64,000 nt of DNA from Paenibacillus oryzisoli (GTDB lineage: Bacteria > Bacillota > Bacilli > Paenibacillales > NBRC-103111): assembly GCF_001653565.1 (NCBI RefSeq), contig NZ_LYPB01000083.1, positions 81,318 to 145,317 of the forward strand, in the 5' to 3' direction. Position numbers and translations under genes: made by a program. Below, piece by piece: positions 26,330 through 35,316 of this stretch. Position 1 is the stretch's first letter; each line of letters opens with the position of its first letter. Below the pieces are notes generated by a model. The model was not told the origin of the DNA. It saw only the letters and a program-made list of their open reading frames with translations, and ran no database searches.

Positions 26330-27511
26330 TTATAAATTATCTAAAGCGGAAGGCGCTGTTGAACGACTTTTATTTCTTCTTCCCGCGACTAGAAATGCGA
26401 CTGCAGCCACGACCAATGCAATAGCTACTGCCATGAACACGTCTCGAGTTGATTGAGAATGAAGTAGTACTTCTAGCCCTCTAACGAACAATGGACTAAG
26501 GAACTGGCAAATATACACGCATGCGAGAAGAAGTGATATTCCCGTTGTTAAAATTAATTTAGGCACGACTTCCGAAGTTTTTATGAATGAGAGAGGGAAT
26601 AATACCCCCTCGGCCAAACCGATCATGAATACCGACAGGGCAACCGTCCACTCCGAATGCGCAGAAGAGATCAGTATGAAACCTCCCGCCATCAATCCTA
26701 AAACTATCGGAACGAGTTTCTTCTTAAATGCGCCGGTCAAACGTGTCACTGAAAGTCCACCGATAAAAACTCCGATTAACGAAAAGGCAATCAAATACCC
26801 AGCCGATGCAACACTCCCGATGCCATTATTAGCTATGAATAGGGAAAGATTCGTAGGAAGCAATGCAAACAGCATAGTATGAAACCCACCTGCAATTGCT
26901 ACGGCAAAGAAAAATTTAGGCATCTTTTCAGAAGACTTTGTCAACGATTGACTGACTTGGAGCGGCGGAAATTTAGGAAGAAAAATAACAACTACAAGTA
27001 ATAAAACGACCGCGTAGAAATATGTCATAAAGACGTCTCTCCACCCTAGCGATGCGATAAATCCACCGATAGAGAGGAATATTGCCCCACCAATGCCATT
27101 AATAGAAGTTTGAAGTCCATTCATCCGAGAACGTTCATTTCCATGAAAGTTTTCCGCGATTAAGGAATTAAACGTTGGCGAGATGAGACCGATACTTAAC
27201 CCTAAGATAGCTCTGCATACCAAAATCATATTAAACGAATGCATGAATGCCGGTCCTACGCCTCCGATTAAATACAAGATTAAAGCAGTAATCAGGATTG
27301 TTTTCCGGTTAAATCTTCTTCCTAGCGGTCCCGACAAAAATAGAGTTGGTAAAATGAACAAGGAAGACAACGTAACTACCCACTGAACCAAAAGAGCGTC
27401 CGTATTCGGGAAAGCCACAGCCAGCGGTTTAACCGCTGGCGCAGCCATCATCGTTCCGAAGGTAGTAGTAACAGCCATCGACAATAATGCAATTCTTGCA
27501 CTTACTTTCAA
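26330..27511 (-). CDS. MFS transporter
   Basis: 393 residues, about 12 membrane helices. The conserved loop 2-3 motif is visible as GPLGRRFNRKTIL and a motif-C-like helix as LQTSINGIGGAIFLSIGG. It resembles DHA-type drug/proton antiporters, so efflux of a toxic compound is likely; the substrate is unknown. TTG start with AGGTG six bases upstream. It lies 122 bases downstream of SDR copy 1 on the same strand with no terminator between, so it probably belongs to the ALDH1-SDR1 operon. Confidence 0.88.
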   Translation of the reverse strand: MKVSARIALLSMAVTTTFGTMMAAPAVKPLAVAFPNTDALLVQWVVTLSSLFILPTLFLSGPLGRRFNRKTILITALILYLIGGVGPAFMHSFNMILVCRAILGLSIGLISPTFNSLIAENFHGNERSRMNGLQTSINGIGGAIFLSIGGFIASLGWRDVFMTYFYAVVLLLVVVIFLPKFPPLQVSQSLTKSSEKMPKFFFAVAIAGGFHTMLFALLPTNLSLFIANNGIGSVASAGYLIAFSLIGVFIGGLSVTRLTGAFKKKLVPIVLGLMAGGFILISSAHSEWTVALSVFMIGLAEGVLFPLSFIKTSEVVPKLILTTGISLLLACVYICQFLSPLFVRGLEVLLHSQSTRDVFMAVAIALVVAAVAFLVAGRRNKSRSTAPSALDNL

Positions 27512-27633
27512 TGACGCACCTACTTTCTGTTATGCATGTGATGAACGCCAAGAAAAACGATTCATGCCATCCATGCAAACTTAATATTTTTTATCTTTCT
27601 TCAGTCATAAGTAAGTCAAATTTACAATATCGA

Positions 27634-28458
27634 TTAAAAGTCGGTCGAGAGGCTAATCTTTTCCCAACGTTTCGTTTCTTCTAGTTTGCCTTTATCCATC
27701 GCGTTTGCAAGTTCAACCGCGTCACTTCCTAGTAGCAAGCGAAGCGGCGGTTTTTCTTCGCCCACGATCGTAATGATCGCTTGAGCAGCTTTTGCCGGAT
27801 CCCCTTTCTCTTTCCCAGTGTTATCGCGGAAATGCTTCATCATGTAGCCGACAGTGTTTTTATACTCATCTCGTGGCTGGAGTTGCTGCATTGAGGAGCC
27901 TGCCCAATCGGTACGGAAACCGCCTGGCTCGATTAAAGTAACCTTGATTCCCAACGGTTCGACTTCTTTGATTAGTACCTCAGAGAAACCCTCGACAGCC
28001 CATTTAGCCGCTTGATAAGGTGCAAGTCCCGGCGCGCCAATTCGGCCTCCAATGGAAGAAAATTGAATGATATGACCGCGTCCCTGTTCTCTTAGTAACG
28101 GCAGCGCAGCTTTCGTTACGTTAATTACTCCCCAAAGATTCGTCTCAATTTGTGCGCGGAAATCTTCCATTGATGTTTCTTCAATTGAGGAAACATTACC
28201 GTAGCCAGCGTTATTTACTAGGACATCCAATTGTCCAAACGTATCAAATGCGACTTTGATAGCTGCTTCGGCCTGATCGTACTTAGTTACGTCTAACTGT
28301 ACAATACGAACTTGGCTGCCGTATTTATCTGCAAGATCAGCAAGCTGCTCTGTTTTACGAGCAGTTGCAACGAGACGATCCCCATTTGCGAGTACCGCCT
28401 CCGCGAGGCTTCGTCCAAAACCTCTGGAACTTCCTGTAATTAGCCATACCTTTTGCAT
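27634..28458 (-). CDS. SDR oxidoreductase, cassette copy 1
   Basis: 274 residues. Cofactor motif TGSSRGFG (8-15), NNAG (82-85), catalytic Ser135-Tyr148-Lys152 (YQAAK). The ATARK stretch after beta-2 suggests NADPH. The ATG at 28458 is preferred, being eight bases from AGGGGG; the ATG at 28464 is too close. Nearly the same protein as 36968-37792, but the DNA differs at many third positions, so the duplication is old and both copies are under selection. Second gene of an ALDH1-SDR1-MFS operon. Confidence 0.9.
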   Translation of the reverse strand: MQKVWLITGSSRGFGRSLAEAVLANGDRLVATARKTEQLADLADKYGSQVRIVQLDVTKYDQAEAAIKVAFDTFGQLDVLVNNAGYGNVSSIEETSMEDFRAQIETNLWGVINVTKAALPLLREQGRGHIIQFSSIGGRIGAPGLAPYQAAKWAVEGFSEVLIKEVEPLGIKVTLIEPGGFRTDWAGSSMQQLQPRDEYKNTVGYMMKHFRDNTGKEKGDPAKAAQAIITIVGEEKPPLRLLLGSDAVELANAMDKGKLEETKRWEKISLSTDF

Positions 28459-28493
28459 ATCCATATCCCCCTTACATAATTTCGATAACTTGA

Positions 28494-29921
28494 TTAGATG
28501 TTAATTGCTTTATGTTCTACATATGCACCCAGGCCAACAACGCCAAACTCGCGACCGATGCCGCTCGATTTATACCCTCCAAATGGACCTTCGTACGATG
28601 CCATTGCGCCATTTACGATGAAATATCCTGTGCGGATTTGACGAGCGATTTCGAGACCGTGCTCAAGAGTTCCAGCCCAAACACCACCGCCAAGGCCAAA
28701 AGGAGAATCGTTTGCGATCCGCACGGCATCCGCTTCATCTTCATAAGGAATTACGACAAGAACTGGTCCAAATATTTCTTCTTGGGCAATTCGCATGCTG
28801 TTGTCTACATCCGCGAATACAGTTGGTTTAACGTAGAACCCCCCTTCCAAACCAGCGGGAACTTCCGTTCCACCGGTGACCAATCGCGCGCCTTCTTGGA
28901 TACCCAGTTCAATGTAAGATTGAACGCGTTTTTGTTGGTCTGCTCTGACCATTGGCCCAATGAAAGTTTCAGGGTCTGCAGGATTGCCTACAACGAGGCT
29001 TTCTGTCATGGTTTTAATTAAATTCACTGCTTCTTCATACCTCTTTTTGGATACAAGCACACGCGTATGCGCCACACAGCTTTCCCCGTTATTAACAAAC
29101 GACGCATACTTCAAACCTTGAACAGCTGCTTCAAGATCTGCATCGTCCAGAATGATCGTTGCGGACTTGCCTCCAAGTTCCAAGCTTACGCGCTTAAGTT
29201 GTTCGCCAGCGATCGAAGCGATGCGACGCCCAGCTCCTGTTGAACCCGTAAATGCGATTTTATCGACACCAGGATGTGATACAAGATATTCACTTGTTTC
29301 TCGACCAGCTGGAACAATACTAACTACACCTTTAGGAAAGCCTGCTTGTTCGAAAATTTCACCTAGTAACAAAGCATTAAGGGAAGTTTCAGGTGATGCC
29401 TTTAAGATAACTGGGCAACCTGCAAGTAATGCTGGAATCATTTTCGCTAAAGCCGATTGATTCGGAGCGTTCCAAGGTATGATGGCTGCGACAACGCCGA
29501 CCGGTTCGCGGCGAATTATTGGACCTTTGCCGTCATTTAACGTTTCTTCCCAACCAAAGGATTTGGATGCGCGAAGATAAGCATTTGTTTGCTCAGCTAG
29601 GGAGTGTTGAATACCATTTGTAAACCAATTAGGCGTGCCGTTTTCAGATGTAATCAAGGCAGCAATTTCGTCAGCACGCGCAGCATGTAGTTCATTGAAT
29701 CGTGCGACGAATTCTTGCCGTTCACTAGGTGTCAGCCTTGGCCACGGGCCGTTATCGAATGCGTTTCTAGCTGAAGCAACGGCCAAATCGATATCTGCCG
29801 GGGAAGCTTGTGCCGCATTCCCTACAATAGATTGGTCATGGGGGGAACGGATTTCTAGTACTTCCTGGTTAACGGGTGCTTGCCATGTACCACCAATAAA
29901 GAGCTTGTCATATATTCTCAT
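28494..29921 (-). CDS. Aldehyde dehydrogenase, cassette copy 1
   Basis: 475 residues, full family length. Catalytic Cys282 (NNGESCVAH), Glu248 (LELGGKS), Asn151 (PWNAPNQ) and the FTGSTGAGRR cofactor loop are all present, so it should oxidise aldehydes with NAD(P)+. The ATG at 29921 has AAAGGAG nine bases upstream; the open frame beyond it has no such site. It is strongly similar along its whole length to the protein at 33709-35136. First gene of its operon, behind a promoter flanked by two GGAAT palindromes. Confidence 0.93.
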   Translation of the reverse strand: MRIYDKLFIGGTWQAPVNQEVLEIRSPHDQSIVGNAAQASPADIDLAVASARNAFDNGPWPRLTPSERQEFVARFNELHAARADEIAALITSENGTPNWFTNGIQHSLAEQTNAYLRASKSFGWEETLNDGKGPIIRREPVGVVAAIIPWNAPNQSALAKMIPALLAGCPVILKASPETSLNALLLGEIFEQAGFPKGVVSIVPAGRETSEYLVSHPGVDKIAFTGSTGAGRRIASIAGEQLKRVSLELGGKSATIILDDADLEAAVQGLKYASFVNNGESCVAHTRVLVSKKRYEEAVNLIKTMTESLVVGNPADPETFIGPMVRADQQKRVQSYIELGIQEGARLVTGGTEVPAGLEGGFYVKPTVFADVDNSMRIAQEEIFGPVLVVIPYEDEADAVRIANDSPFGLGGGVWAGTLEHGLEIARQIRTGYFIVNGAMASYEGPFGGYKSSGIGREFGVVGLGAYVEHKAINI

Positions 29922-30033
29922 TTGTCGTTTCTCCTTTATATTGTTATTTATTATAAATTGGCCTTGCGACTTTGCGATAATTATGCATGTTCCATGACTT
30001 CGCTGTAAGCAATGCGCCTCCCTCATATATGTT

Positions 30034-30108
30034 TGGAATGTTTGTTCCACATGAAATAGTATACTTGATTGTTTATTTCATTGCAAGAAATTTCGGAATA
30101 AATATTCC
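30034..30108 (-). promoter_or_regulatory. Promoter of the ALDH1 operon between two operator palindromes
   Basis: Minus-strand TTGCAA-N17-TATACT lies between GGAATAAATATTCC (30095-30108) and TGGAATGTTTGTTCCA (30034-30049). The same architecture occurs before SDR copy 2 at 37818-37889. A repressor bound at both palindromes would block the promoter. Confidence 0.7.
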
Positions 30109-30189
30109 ATGTTATTATTGGAATATTTGGTTTTATTGACGTTAATTCAAGAATTTAATCAGTTAATCTTTATTTCATGTTTCTTAATT

Positions 30190-30203
30190 GGAATATTAAT
30201 TCT
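30190..30203. promoter_or_regulatory. Additional GGAAT-type operator, one arm imperfect
   Basis: GGAATATTAATTCT differs by one base from the perfect palindrome at 37818-37831. It sits ~90 bases upstream of the ALDH1 promoter. A lone half-site (GGAATATTTGG) lies at 30120. Confidence 0.55.
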
Positions 30204-30211
30204 AATATGAC

Positions 30212-30246
30212 AAAAAAAATCTCTGAACTTTGAAGTCCAAAGAGAT
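30212..30246 (-). terminator. Terminator after the ABM-domain gene
   Basis: Minus strand: ATCTCT..ACTT / ..AGAGAT stem with an eight-T run. Confidence 0.7.
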
Positions 30247-30283
30247 CTTTTCTGTTATTAATGGTTAGGATTATCTTTACTTA

Positions 30284-30607
30284 CTAAACATGATTGAAAG
30301 TTTTTATTACTTCATAAGAGCCCGGATCGAACTTTGCCATCGTTAGAGCTTCCTGGAAGAATGGAAGAGGTCTAGGATCTTCCCGCATGGCTTGATAATC
30401 CTCCATGCTTTTCCATTGGGCATACATAGTCACTTTAGTTCCGTCCAAGCTTCGATGCAGGCTGCAAGAGATAAACCCAGGTGCCTCTGTAACGGACCCC
30501 TCCGTCGCTTGGGTAAGTAATTCAACTACCCGGTCTTGATTTGTCGGGTCTACTGTAAAAACATTGATAAAGGTTAGGATGTTTTTCCCTGCAGAGATTT
30601 GTGTCAT
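30284..30607 (-). CDS. Antibiotic-biosynthesis-monooxygenase (ABM)-domain protein
   Basis: 107 residues, a ferredoxin-like ABM fold (NILTFINVFTVDPTNQDRVV, APGFISCSLHRSLDGTKV, YAQWKSMEDYQAM). The family includes cofactor-free quinol monooxygenases (YgiN) and haem-degrading enzymes; which activity applies here cannot be told. It lies between the two dehydrogenase cassettes but shows no GGAAT palindrome of its own and has its own terminator, so it is probably a separate unit. Confidence 0.8.
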   Translation of the reverse strand: MTQISAGKNILTFINVFTVDPTNQDRVVELLTQATEGSVTEAPGFISCSLHRSLDGTKVTMYAQWKSMEDYQAMREDPRPLPFFQEALTMAKFDPGSYEVIKTFNHV

Positions 30608-30715
30608 AAATACACTCCTTGTTCTTATATTTCGTTGCTTTTTTATACAATGTCCAAATACCTACTAATTATTCTAAACAGTCAACCCCAAAGACTGTAT
30701 CGAGATCTCTGTTTA

Positions 30716-32755
30716 CTAGCCGAGTTCTATACGCTCATACAAGGATACTTCGCGATCACGAATAATACGCCTTAATTGTGCTGCCAGTCCACGATCAATT
30801 TTCCCTTGCTCGTATAAGTTCTGAACTTCGTACCTTTCGGCTTGTACCGCAAGCCAGTGAAGTTCTTTACGAGTTTCATCAAAATCTTGATCTCTTTGTT
30901 TTTTCTGAACTTGAAGATTTTTCAAATGATTCAAAATCTGGTTATAGTAAGCGACTACACACTGGGAGGGGTCATTTTTACTTTCAGGCGTGCAAAGCTT
31001 CCCCATTTGATCAATCACCTTTTGTCCTGATTGAATGCGAAGGCCCCTTAATACACTGACATCTTGCTCAGTAAATAGTAAATCCCCTGAATTTGATGAC
31101 AAGAGGAATGATGCTTGTAGCCTTGCCAGGAGGCTTTTAAACATCAATAACCACATACGAATACTACTCGTTAACATGATTTCAACCTGGTCTAGCATCT
31201 TATAATAATATTGTGCAAGATTCTTCGTAATATCTCCGTTCTCAAGTCTCTCACGAATATAGTTTCGTTCAATACCGATTGCTTCAATTCGCATTGCAAC
31301 TTCCCTTTGATTTATTCGAGATATACGGTTATTGGAATTACCTTTTAGTCCAAGTTGATGGATGAGTCTGTTATACTCCGCAATAACTGTTTCCACCGCT
31401 TCTTCATTACTCTGATTGCTCTCTTGTTGCAAATGCCTTACTGCGACTTGCAAGATATGTTTGTGCCATTCATTCTCAACTGTAACCATTTCTGTTTCAT
31501 CAAATGGAAGGCTCTTTTTCGCAATTAGCGGAAGCAAGATACTAGCAGCTAACAAAGACAAAAGGATTACACAGGTAGAGAGAAAAATAATAAGGTGCCT
31601 TTGTGGGAACAACTCTCCGTTATGCAACATTAAAGGCATTGAAAAAGCACCTGCTAAGGTTACTGCACCACGAACACCAGATAAGGTCGTCATAACATTC
31701 TCTTTAATACTTGTTACCTCTTCACTTGAAGTACCGAATACCCTCGAGCCACGTGTAAATAAAAATGTCCAAATAAAACGCAATACTAGCAGAATCGCAA
31801 AAAGAACAATAGCGTAACCAATAACGACAACGTCGTTAAATCCCGGATCCTTAAAAATAACGGAGGAAACATCCGGAATCTGTGTTCCGAGAATAACAAA
31901 TACAAGTCCATTTAATATAAACAAATAAGCGGCCCACGTATTATTAGACACTACTTTTATGTTTGAGATTTCACACTCTATCCGATCATTTTCAATTGCA
32001 TGTACAATCCCACCAGCGACCGCGGCCAAAATACCAGACACATTTAGTTGCTCAGCAATTAAATAAAGTAAAAATGGAGTAAGCAATTGAATTAATATAT
32101 GCATTGTTGCGTCTTCTAATCCCGTACGACGCAATAGTTGGCGTATACCAATAATTAAAAATGCGATTGCAGCACCTACAATAAGGCCACCTATTGAGAT
32201 GATCAGAAAACTCAAAGATGCCTTCTGTAGTGAAAATACACCGGTCACAGCTGCCGCGATAGCGAACTTGAAGGCAACGAGACCAGAAGCATCGTTCATC
32301 AACCCTTCACCTTCGAGGAGACGAATTAAGCTTTTCGGGAGATTGATCCGCCCTGCCAAAGAATTTACAGCAACGCTATCGGTCGGGGACAGGATAGCAG
32401 CAAAGGCAAAAGCAACAAATAACGGTATAGACGGAATCATCCAATGGATTGTATAACCAACGACGAATACCGTTGCGAAAACAAGTCCCACGGAAAGAAG
32501 TAATATTGGTGTTCTAAGCCTCCAAAGCTCTGCACGCGGCGCATGCTTTCCGTCATTATATAATAGTGGGGCGATAAACAAGATGAAAAACAACTCAGGC
32601 TGAAGCATCAAATGAATCCCCTGTGGAATCACAGAAATGCAGGCGCCAAGAATAATTTGGATTAACGGTACTGGCACAAACGGGACAAAGCGGTAAATGA
32701 CATTAGAGACCCCGATTAGTATAAGTAATATGAGCACGCTTAGAAACACTTCCAA
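30716..32755 (-). CDS. CPA1-family Na+/H+ antiporter (NhaP/NhaK type)
   Basis: 679 residues. About 12 membrane helices (to ~residue 420), with the CPA1 signature AAILSPTDSVAVNSL and LEGEGLMNDASGLVAFKFAI carrying the ion-binding Asp residues. A long cytosolic tail (~260 residues, charged and helical) is of the kind seen in Bacillus NhaK/YvgP. It exchanges Na+ (or K+) for H+ across the membrane. The start at TTG 32755 is preferred over TTG 32770 because GGGGG then has normal spacing. Single-gene unit between the dehydrogenase cassettes. Confidence 0.88.
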   Translation of the reverse strand: MEVFLSVLILLILIGVSNVIYRFVPFVPVPLIQIILGACISVIPQGIHLMLQPELFFILFIAPLLYNDGKHAPRAELWRLRTPILLLSVGLVFATVFVVGYTIHWMIPSIPLFVAFAFAAILSPTDSVAVNSLAGRINLPKSLIRLLEGEGLMNDASGLVAFKFAIAAAVTGVFSLQKASLSFLIISIGGLIVGAAIAFLIIGIRQLLRRTGLEDATMHILIQLLTPFLLYLIAEQLNVSGILAAVAGGIVHAIENDRIECEISNIKVVSNNTWAAYLFILNGLVFVILGTQIPDVSSVIFKDPGFNDVVVIGYAIVLFAILLVLRFIWTFLFTRGSRVFGTSSEEVTSIKENVMTTLSGVRGAVTLAGAFSMPLMLHNGELFPQRHLIIFLSTCVILLSLLAASILLPLIAKKSLPFDETEMVTVENEWHKHILQVAVRHLQQESNQSNEEAVETVIAEYNRLIHQLGLKGNSNNRISRINQREVAMRIEAIGIERNYIRERLENGDITKNLAQYYYKMLDQVEIMLTSSIRMWLLMFKSLLARLQASFLLSSNSGDLLFTEQDVSVLRGLRIQSGQKVIDQMGKLCTPESKNDPSQCVVAYYNQILNHLKNLQVQKKQRDQDFDETRKELHWLAVQAERYEVQNLYEQGKIDRGLAAQLRRIIRDREVSLYERIELG

Positions 32756-32884
32756 ATTTGGTTCCCCCAATGTACGCCTAAAATCAGTACTTCCACGTCA
32801 TTTGATTTTTTCAGTATCCCAACATTAATGATGTATATCCATTTAATTTAGTTCGGATGGTGCGCGTTGTCGTCACAGTGATTA

Positions 32885-33433
32885 TCAGACCCTGAACTTT
32901 TCTATCTTATTAGAAAGTAGGTATTCTACGTATTTCTTCGCACTTTGCTCCAACTCGTCATCACTCTTATCATCCGTTTTATAGAGCGTAAACGGTTTTA
33001 GAAAGTCCGTTTCGATTAAGTTACTTGTAGCGTGAAAGGGACTTATCAAATCATCAATTGTATAGAGATCGCCCCCCTCTTTACTATAATCGCTTTCCGC
33101 TCCTCCAATTGAAATTGCGAGTCCAAGCTCTTTTCCACGTAATTTACTTCCTTTTGATGTGAAAGCCCAGCCGTATGTCAATACATCATCCTGCCACTTT
33201 TTTAACAGAGGTGGCGAACTATACCAGTAAAATGGGAATTGAAATATGATGCGATTGTGTTGTTCAACAAGTTGTTGCTCCTTGGTTACGTTTATTTGCC
33301 AATGGGGATAATTTGCATATAGATCTTGAATTGCAATTGATTCTGGGTATTTTTTTAATTCCTCTAGCCAAATTTTGTTCACACGTGATTCTTTCATATT
33401 TGGGTGAGCGATTAACACTAAGTTCTTTGTCAT
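32885..33433 (-). CDS. NAD(P)H-dependent flavodoxin-fold oxidoreductase (KefF/MdaB type)
   Basis: 182 residues. Flavodoxin_2 fold: NLVLIAHPNMKESRVN phosphate loop and the FMN-binding QFPFYWYSSPPLLKKWQDDV stretch, then GLAISIGGAES. Expected to reduce quinones or other electrophiles with NAD(P)H. ATG 33433 has AGAAGG seven bases upstream; the GTG three codons earlier overlaps that site. It follows ALDH copy 2 after a 275-base gap with a hairpin, so it may be transcribed separately. Its role fits detoxification with the neighbouring dehydrogenases. Confidence 0.85.
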   Translation of the reverse strand: MTKNLVLIAHPNMKESRVNKIWLEELKKYPESIAIQDLYANYPHWQINVTKEQQLVEQHNRIIFQFPFYWYSSPPLLKKWQDDVLTYGWAFTSKGSKLRGKELGLAISIGGAESDYSKEGGDLYTIDDLISPFHATSNLIETDFLKPFTLYKTDDKSDDELEQSAKKYVEYLLSNKIEKFRV

Positions 33434-33582
33434 TCCTTGCACCTTCTAATACATATTGTCTTTTGATTCTGAACCTTGCCTTAAGAATCTTCATGTTTAT
33501 TATTAAATAAGGCTGATTGGACTATACAATTGATTTGGTTTATTTTTGAATCATCTAAGGATTTTAATATTTTCTTATAATA

Positions 33583-33643
33583 AATACACCCCGTTGATCT
33601 CACTGATAAAATTCATTCAATGACAATCCAATGGGGTGTATTG
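33583..33643 (-). terminator. Long-loop hairpin after ALDH copy 2
   Basis: ATACACCCCGTTG and CAATGGGGTGTAT pair with one mismatch across a ~33-base loop; the minus-strand exit is AT-rich. Possible terminator of the SDR2-ALDH operon; an IS-scar origin is also possible. Confidence 0.45.
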
Positions 33644-33708
33644 TTTCCTCCAATTTTAAAAAAAACTACTATAAAGACCCTAACAGATTAAATTAAACTG
33701 TATAAAGT

Positions 33709-35136
33709 TTAAATGTTGATTGCTTTATGTTCTACGTATGCTCCAAGACCGACCACGCCAAACTCGCGACCAATGCCGCTGGCTTTGTATCCTCCGAATG
33801 GCCCTTCGTATGAGGCCATTGCACCATTGACTACGAAGTAGCCTGTACGGATTTGACGAGCGATTTCGAGACCATGTTCGAGAGTGCCTGACCAAACGCC
33901 ACCGCCAAGGCCATATGGCGAATCATTTGCGATGCGCACAGCATCCGCTTCATCCTCGTAAGGAATCACAACAAGTACCGGCCCAAATATTTCTTCTTGG
34001 GCAATTCGCATGCTGTTGTTAACATCTGCGAATACCGTCGGCTTCACATAATAACCGCCTTCCAGACCTGCAGGAATATCTGTTCCACCTGTGACCAGAC
34101 GTGCGCCTTCTTGGATACCTAATTCAATGTAGGATTGAACGCGTTTTTGTTGATCCTCTCTTACCATAGGACCAATGAAAGTAGCCGAGTCAGAGGGGTT
34201 GCCTACGACGAGGCTTTCCGTCATGGTTTTAATCAAATCCACTGCTTCTTCGTATCGGTTTCTGGAAACAAGAACACGCGTATGCGCGACACAACTCTCC
34301 CCGTTATTTACGAAAGAGGTATACTTCAAGCCTTGAACAGCCATTTCTAGATCCGCATCATCAAGAATAATCGTTGCGGATTTGCCACCGAGTTCCAAGC
34401 TTACGCGCTTAAGTTGTTCGCCAGCGATCGAAGCAATTCGACGCCCAGCTCCCGTGGAACCAGTAAATGCAATTTTGTCGACGCCTGGATGGGATACAAG
34501 GTATTCGCTTGTTTCTCGACCAGCAGGAACAATACTAACGACACCTGACGGTAATCCCGCTTGTTCAAAAATTTCACCCAACAACAACGCGTCAAGTGAT
34601 GTTTCAGGCGAAGCTTTGAGGATAACCGGGCAACCTGCAAGTAAAGCTGGAATCATTTTCGCAAGTGCCGATTGATTAGGGGCATTCCAAGGAATAATCG
34701 CAGCGACAACGCCAACTGGTTCTCGCCGAATCATTGGACCTTTACCGTCGTTCAAAGTTTCTTCCCAGCCAAAAGATTTAGATGCACGAAGGTAAGCGTT
34801 CGTTTGTTCAGATAGGGAGTGTTGAATACCGTTTGTGAACCAACTTGGCGTACCGTTCTCAGAAGTAATTAGAGTAGCAATTTCGTCTGCACGTGCAGCA
34901 TGCAGTTCATTAAAGCGTGAGACTACGGCTTCCCGTTCTCCCGGTGTCATTTTTGGCCATGGGCCGTTTTCAAAGGCATTCTTAGCAGCTGCAACAGCTA
35001 GATCAATATCTTCTGGGGATGCTTGTGCAGCTAGTCCGATTATAGATTGGTCATGTGGGGATCGAATTTCCAATAATTCTTTGTTAACTGGACTTTTCCA
35101 TTCTCCACCGATAAAGAGTTTGTCATATTGTCTCAT
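33709..35136 (-). CDS. Aldehyde dehydrogenase, cassette copy 2
   Basis: 475 residues. Same length and active site as copy 1 (Cys282, Glu248, Asn151). Differences are scattered and mostly conservative. ATG 35136 has AAAGGAG nine bases upstream. No GGAAT palindrome lies in its own upstream gap, so it is read from the promoter at 37838-37867 as the last gene of SDR2-ALDH3-ALDH2. Two near-identical ALDHs in separate operons suggest dosage or slightly different substrates. Confidence 0.93.
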   Translation of the reverse strand: MRQYDKLFIGGEWKSPVNKELLEIRSPHDQSIIGLAAQASPEDIDLAVAAAKNAFENGPWPKMTPGEREAVVSRFNELHAARADEIATLITSENGTPSWFTNGIQHSLSEQTNAYLRASKSFGWEETLNDGKGPMIRREPVGVVAAIIPWNAPNQSALAKMIPALLAGCPVILKASPETSLDALLLGEIFEQAGLPSGVVSIVPAGRETSEYLVSHPGVDKIAFTGSTGAGRRIASIAGEQLKRVSLELGGKSATIILDDADLEMAVQGLKYTSFVNNGESCVAHTRVLVSRNRYEEAVDLIKTMTESLVVGNPSDSATFIGPMVREDQQKRVQSYIELGIQEGARLVTGGTDIPAGLEGGYYVKPTVFADVNNSMRIAQEEIFGPVLVVIPYEDEADAVRIANDSPYGLGGGVWSGTLEHGLEIARQIRTGYFVVNGAMASYEGPFGGYKASGIGREFGVVGLGAYVEHKAINI

Positions 35137-35316
35137 GTTGTTGTTCTCCTTTTGTTTTCGTATTATTAAAAGTTAATTATGATCCGTTTAAATAATAAAG
35201 AATTATTTAGCTTCTTGATAAAATTTCTGTATTTTATTTTAAATACTTTGAAGTCAGGAATTTAGGAATTAAGTCTTCATAAATAAAAGAATTTAATCCC
35301 TTCAACAGAAGCATTA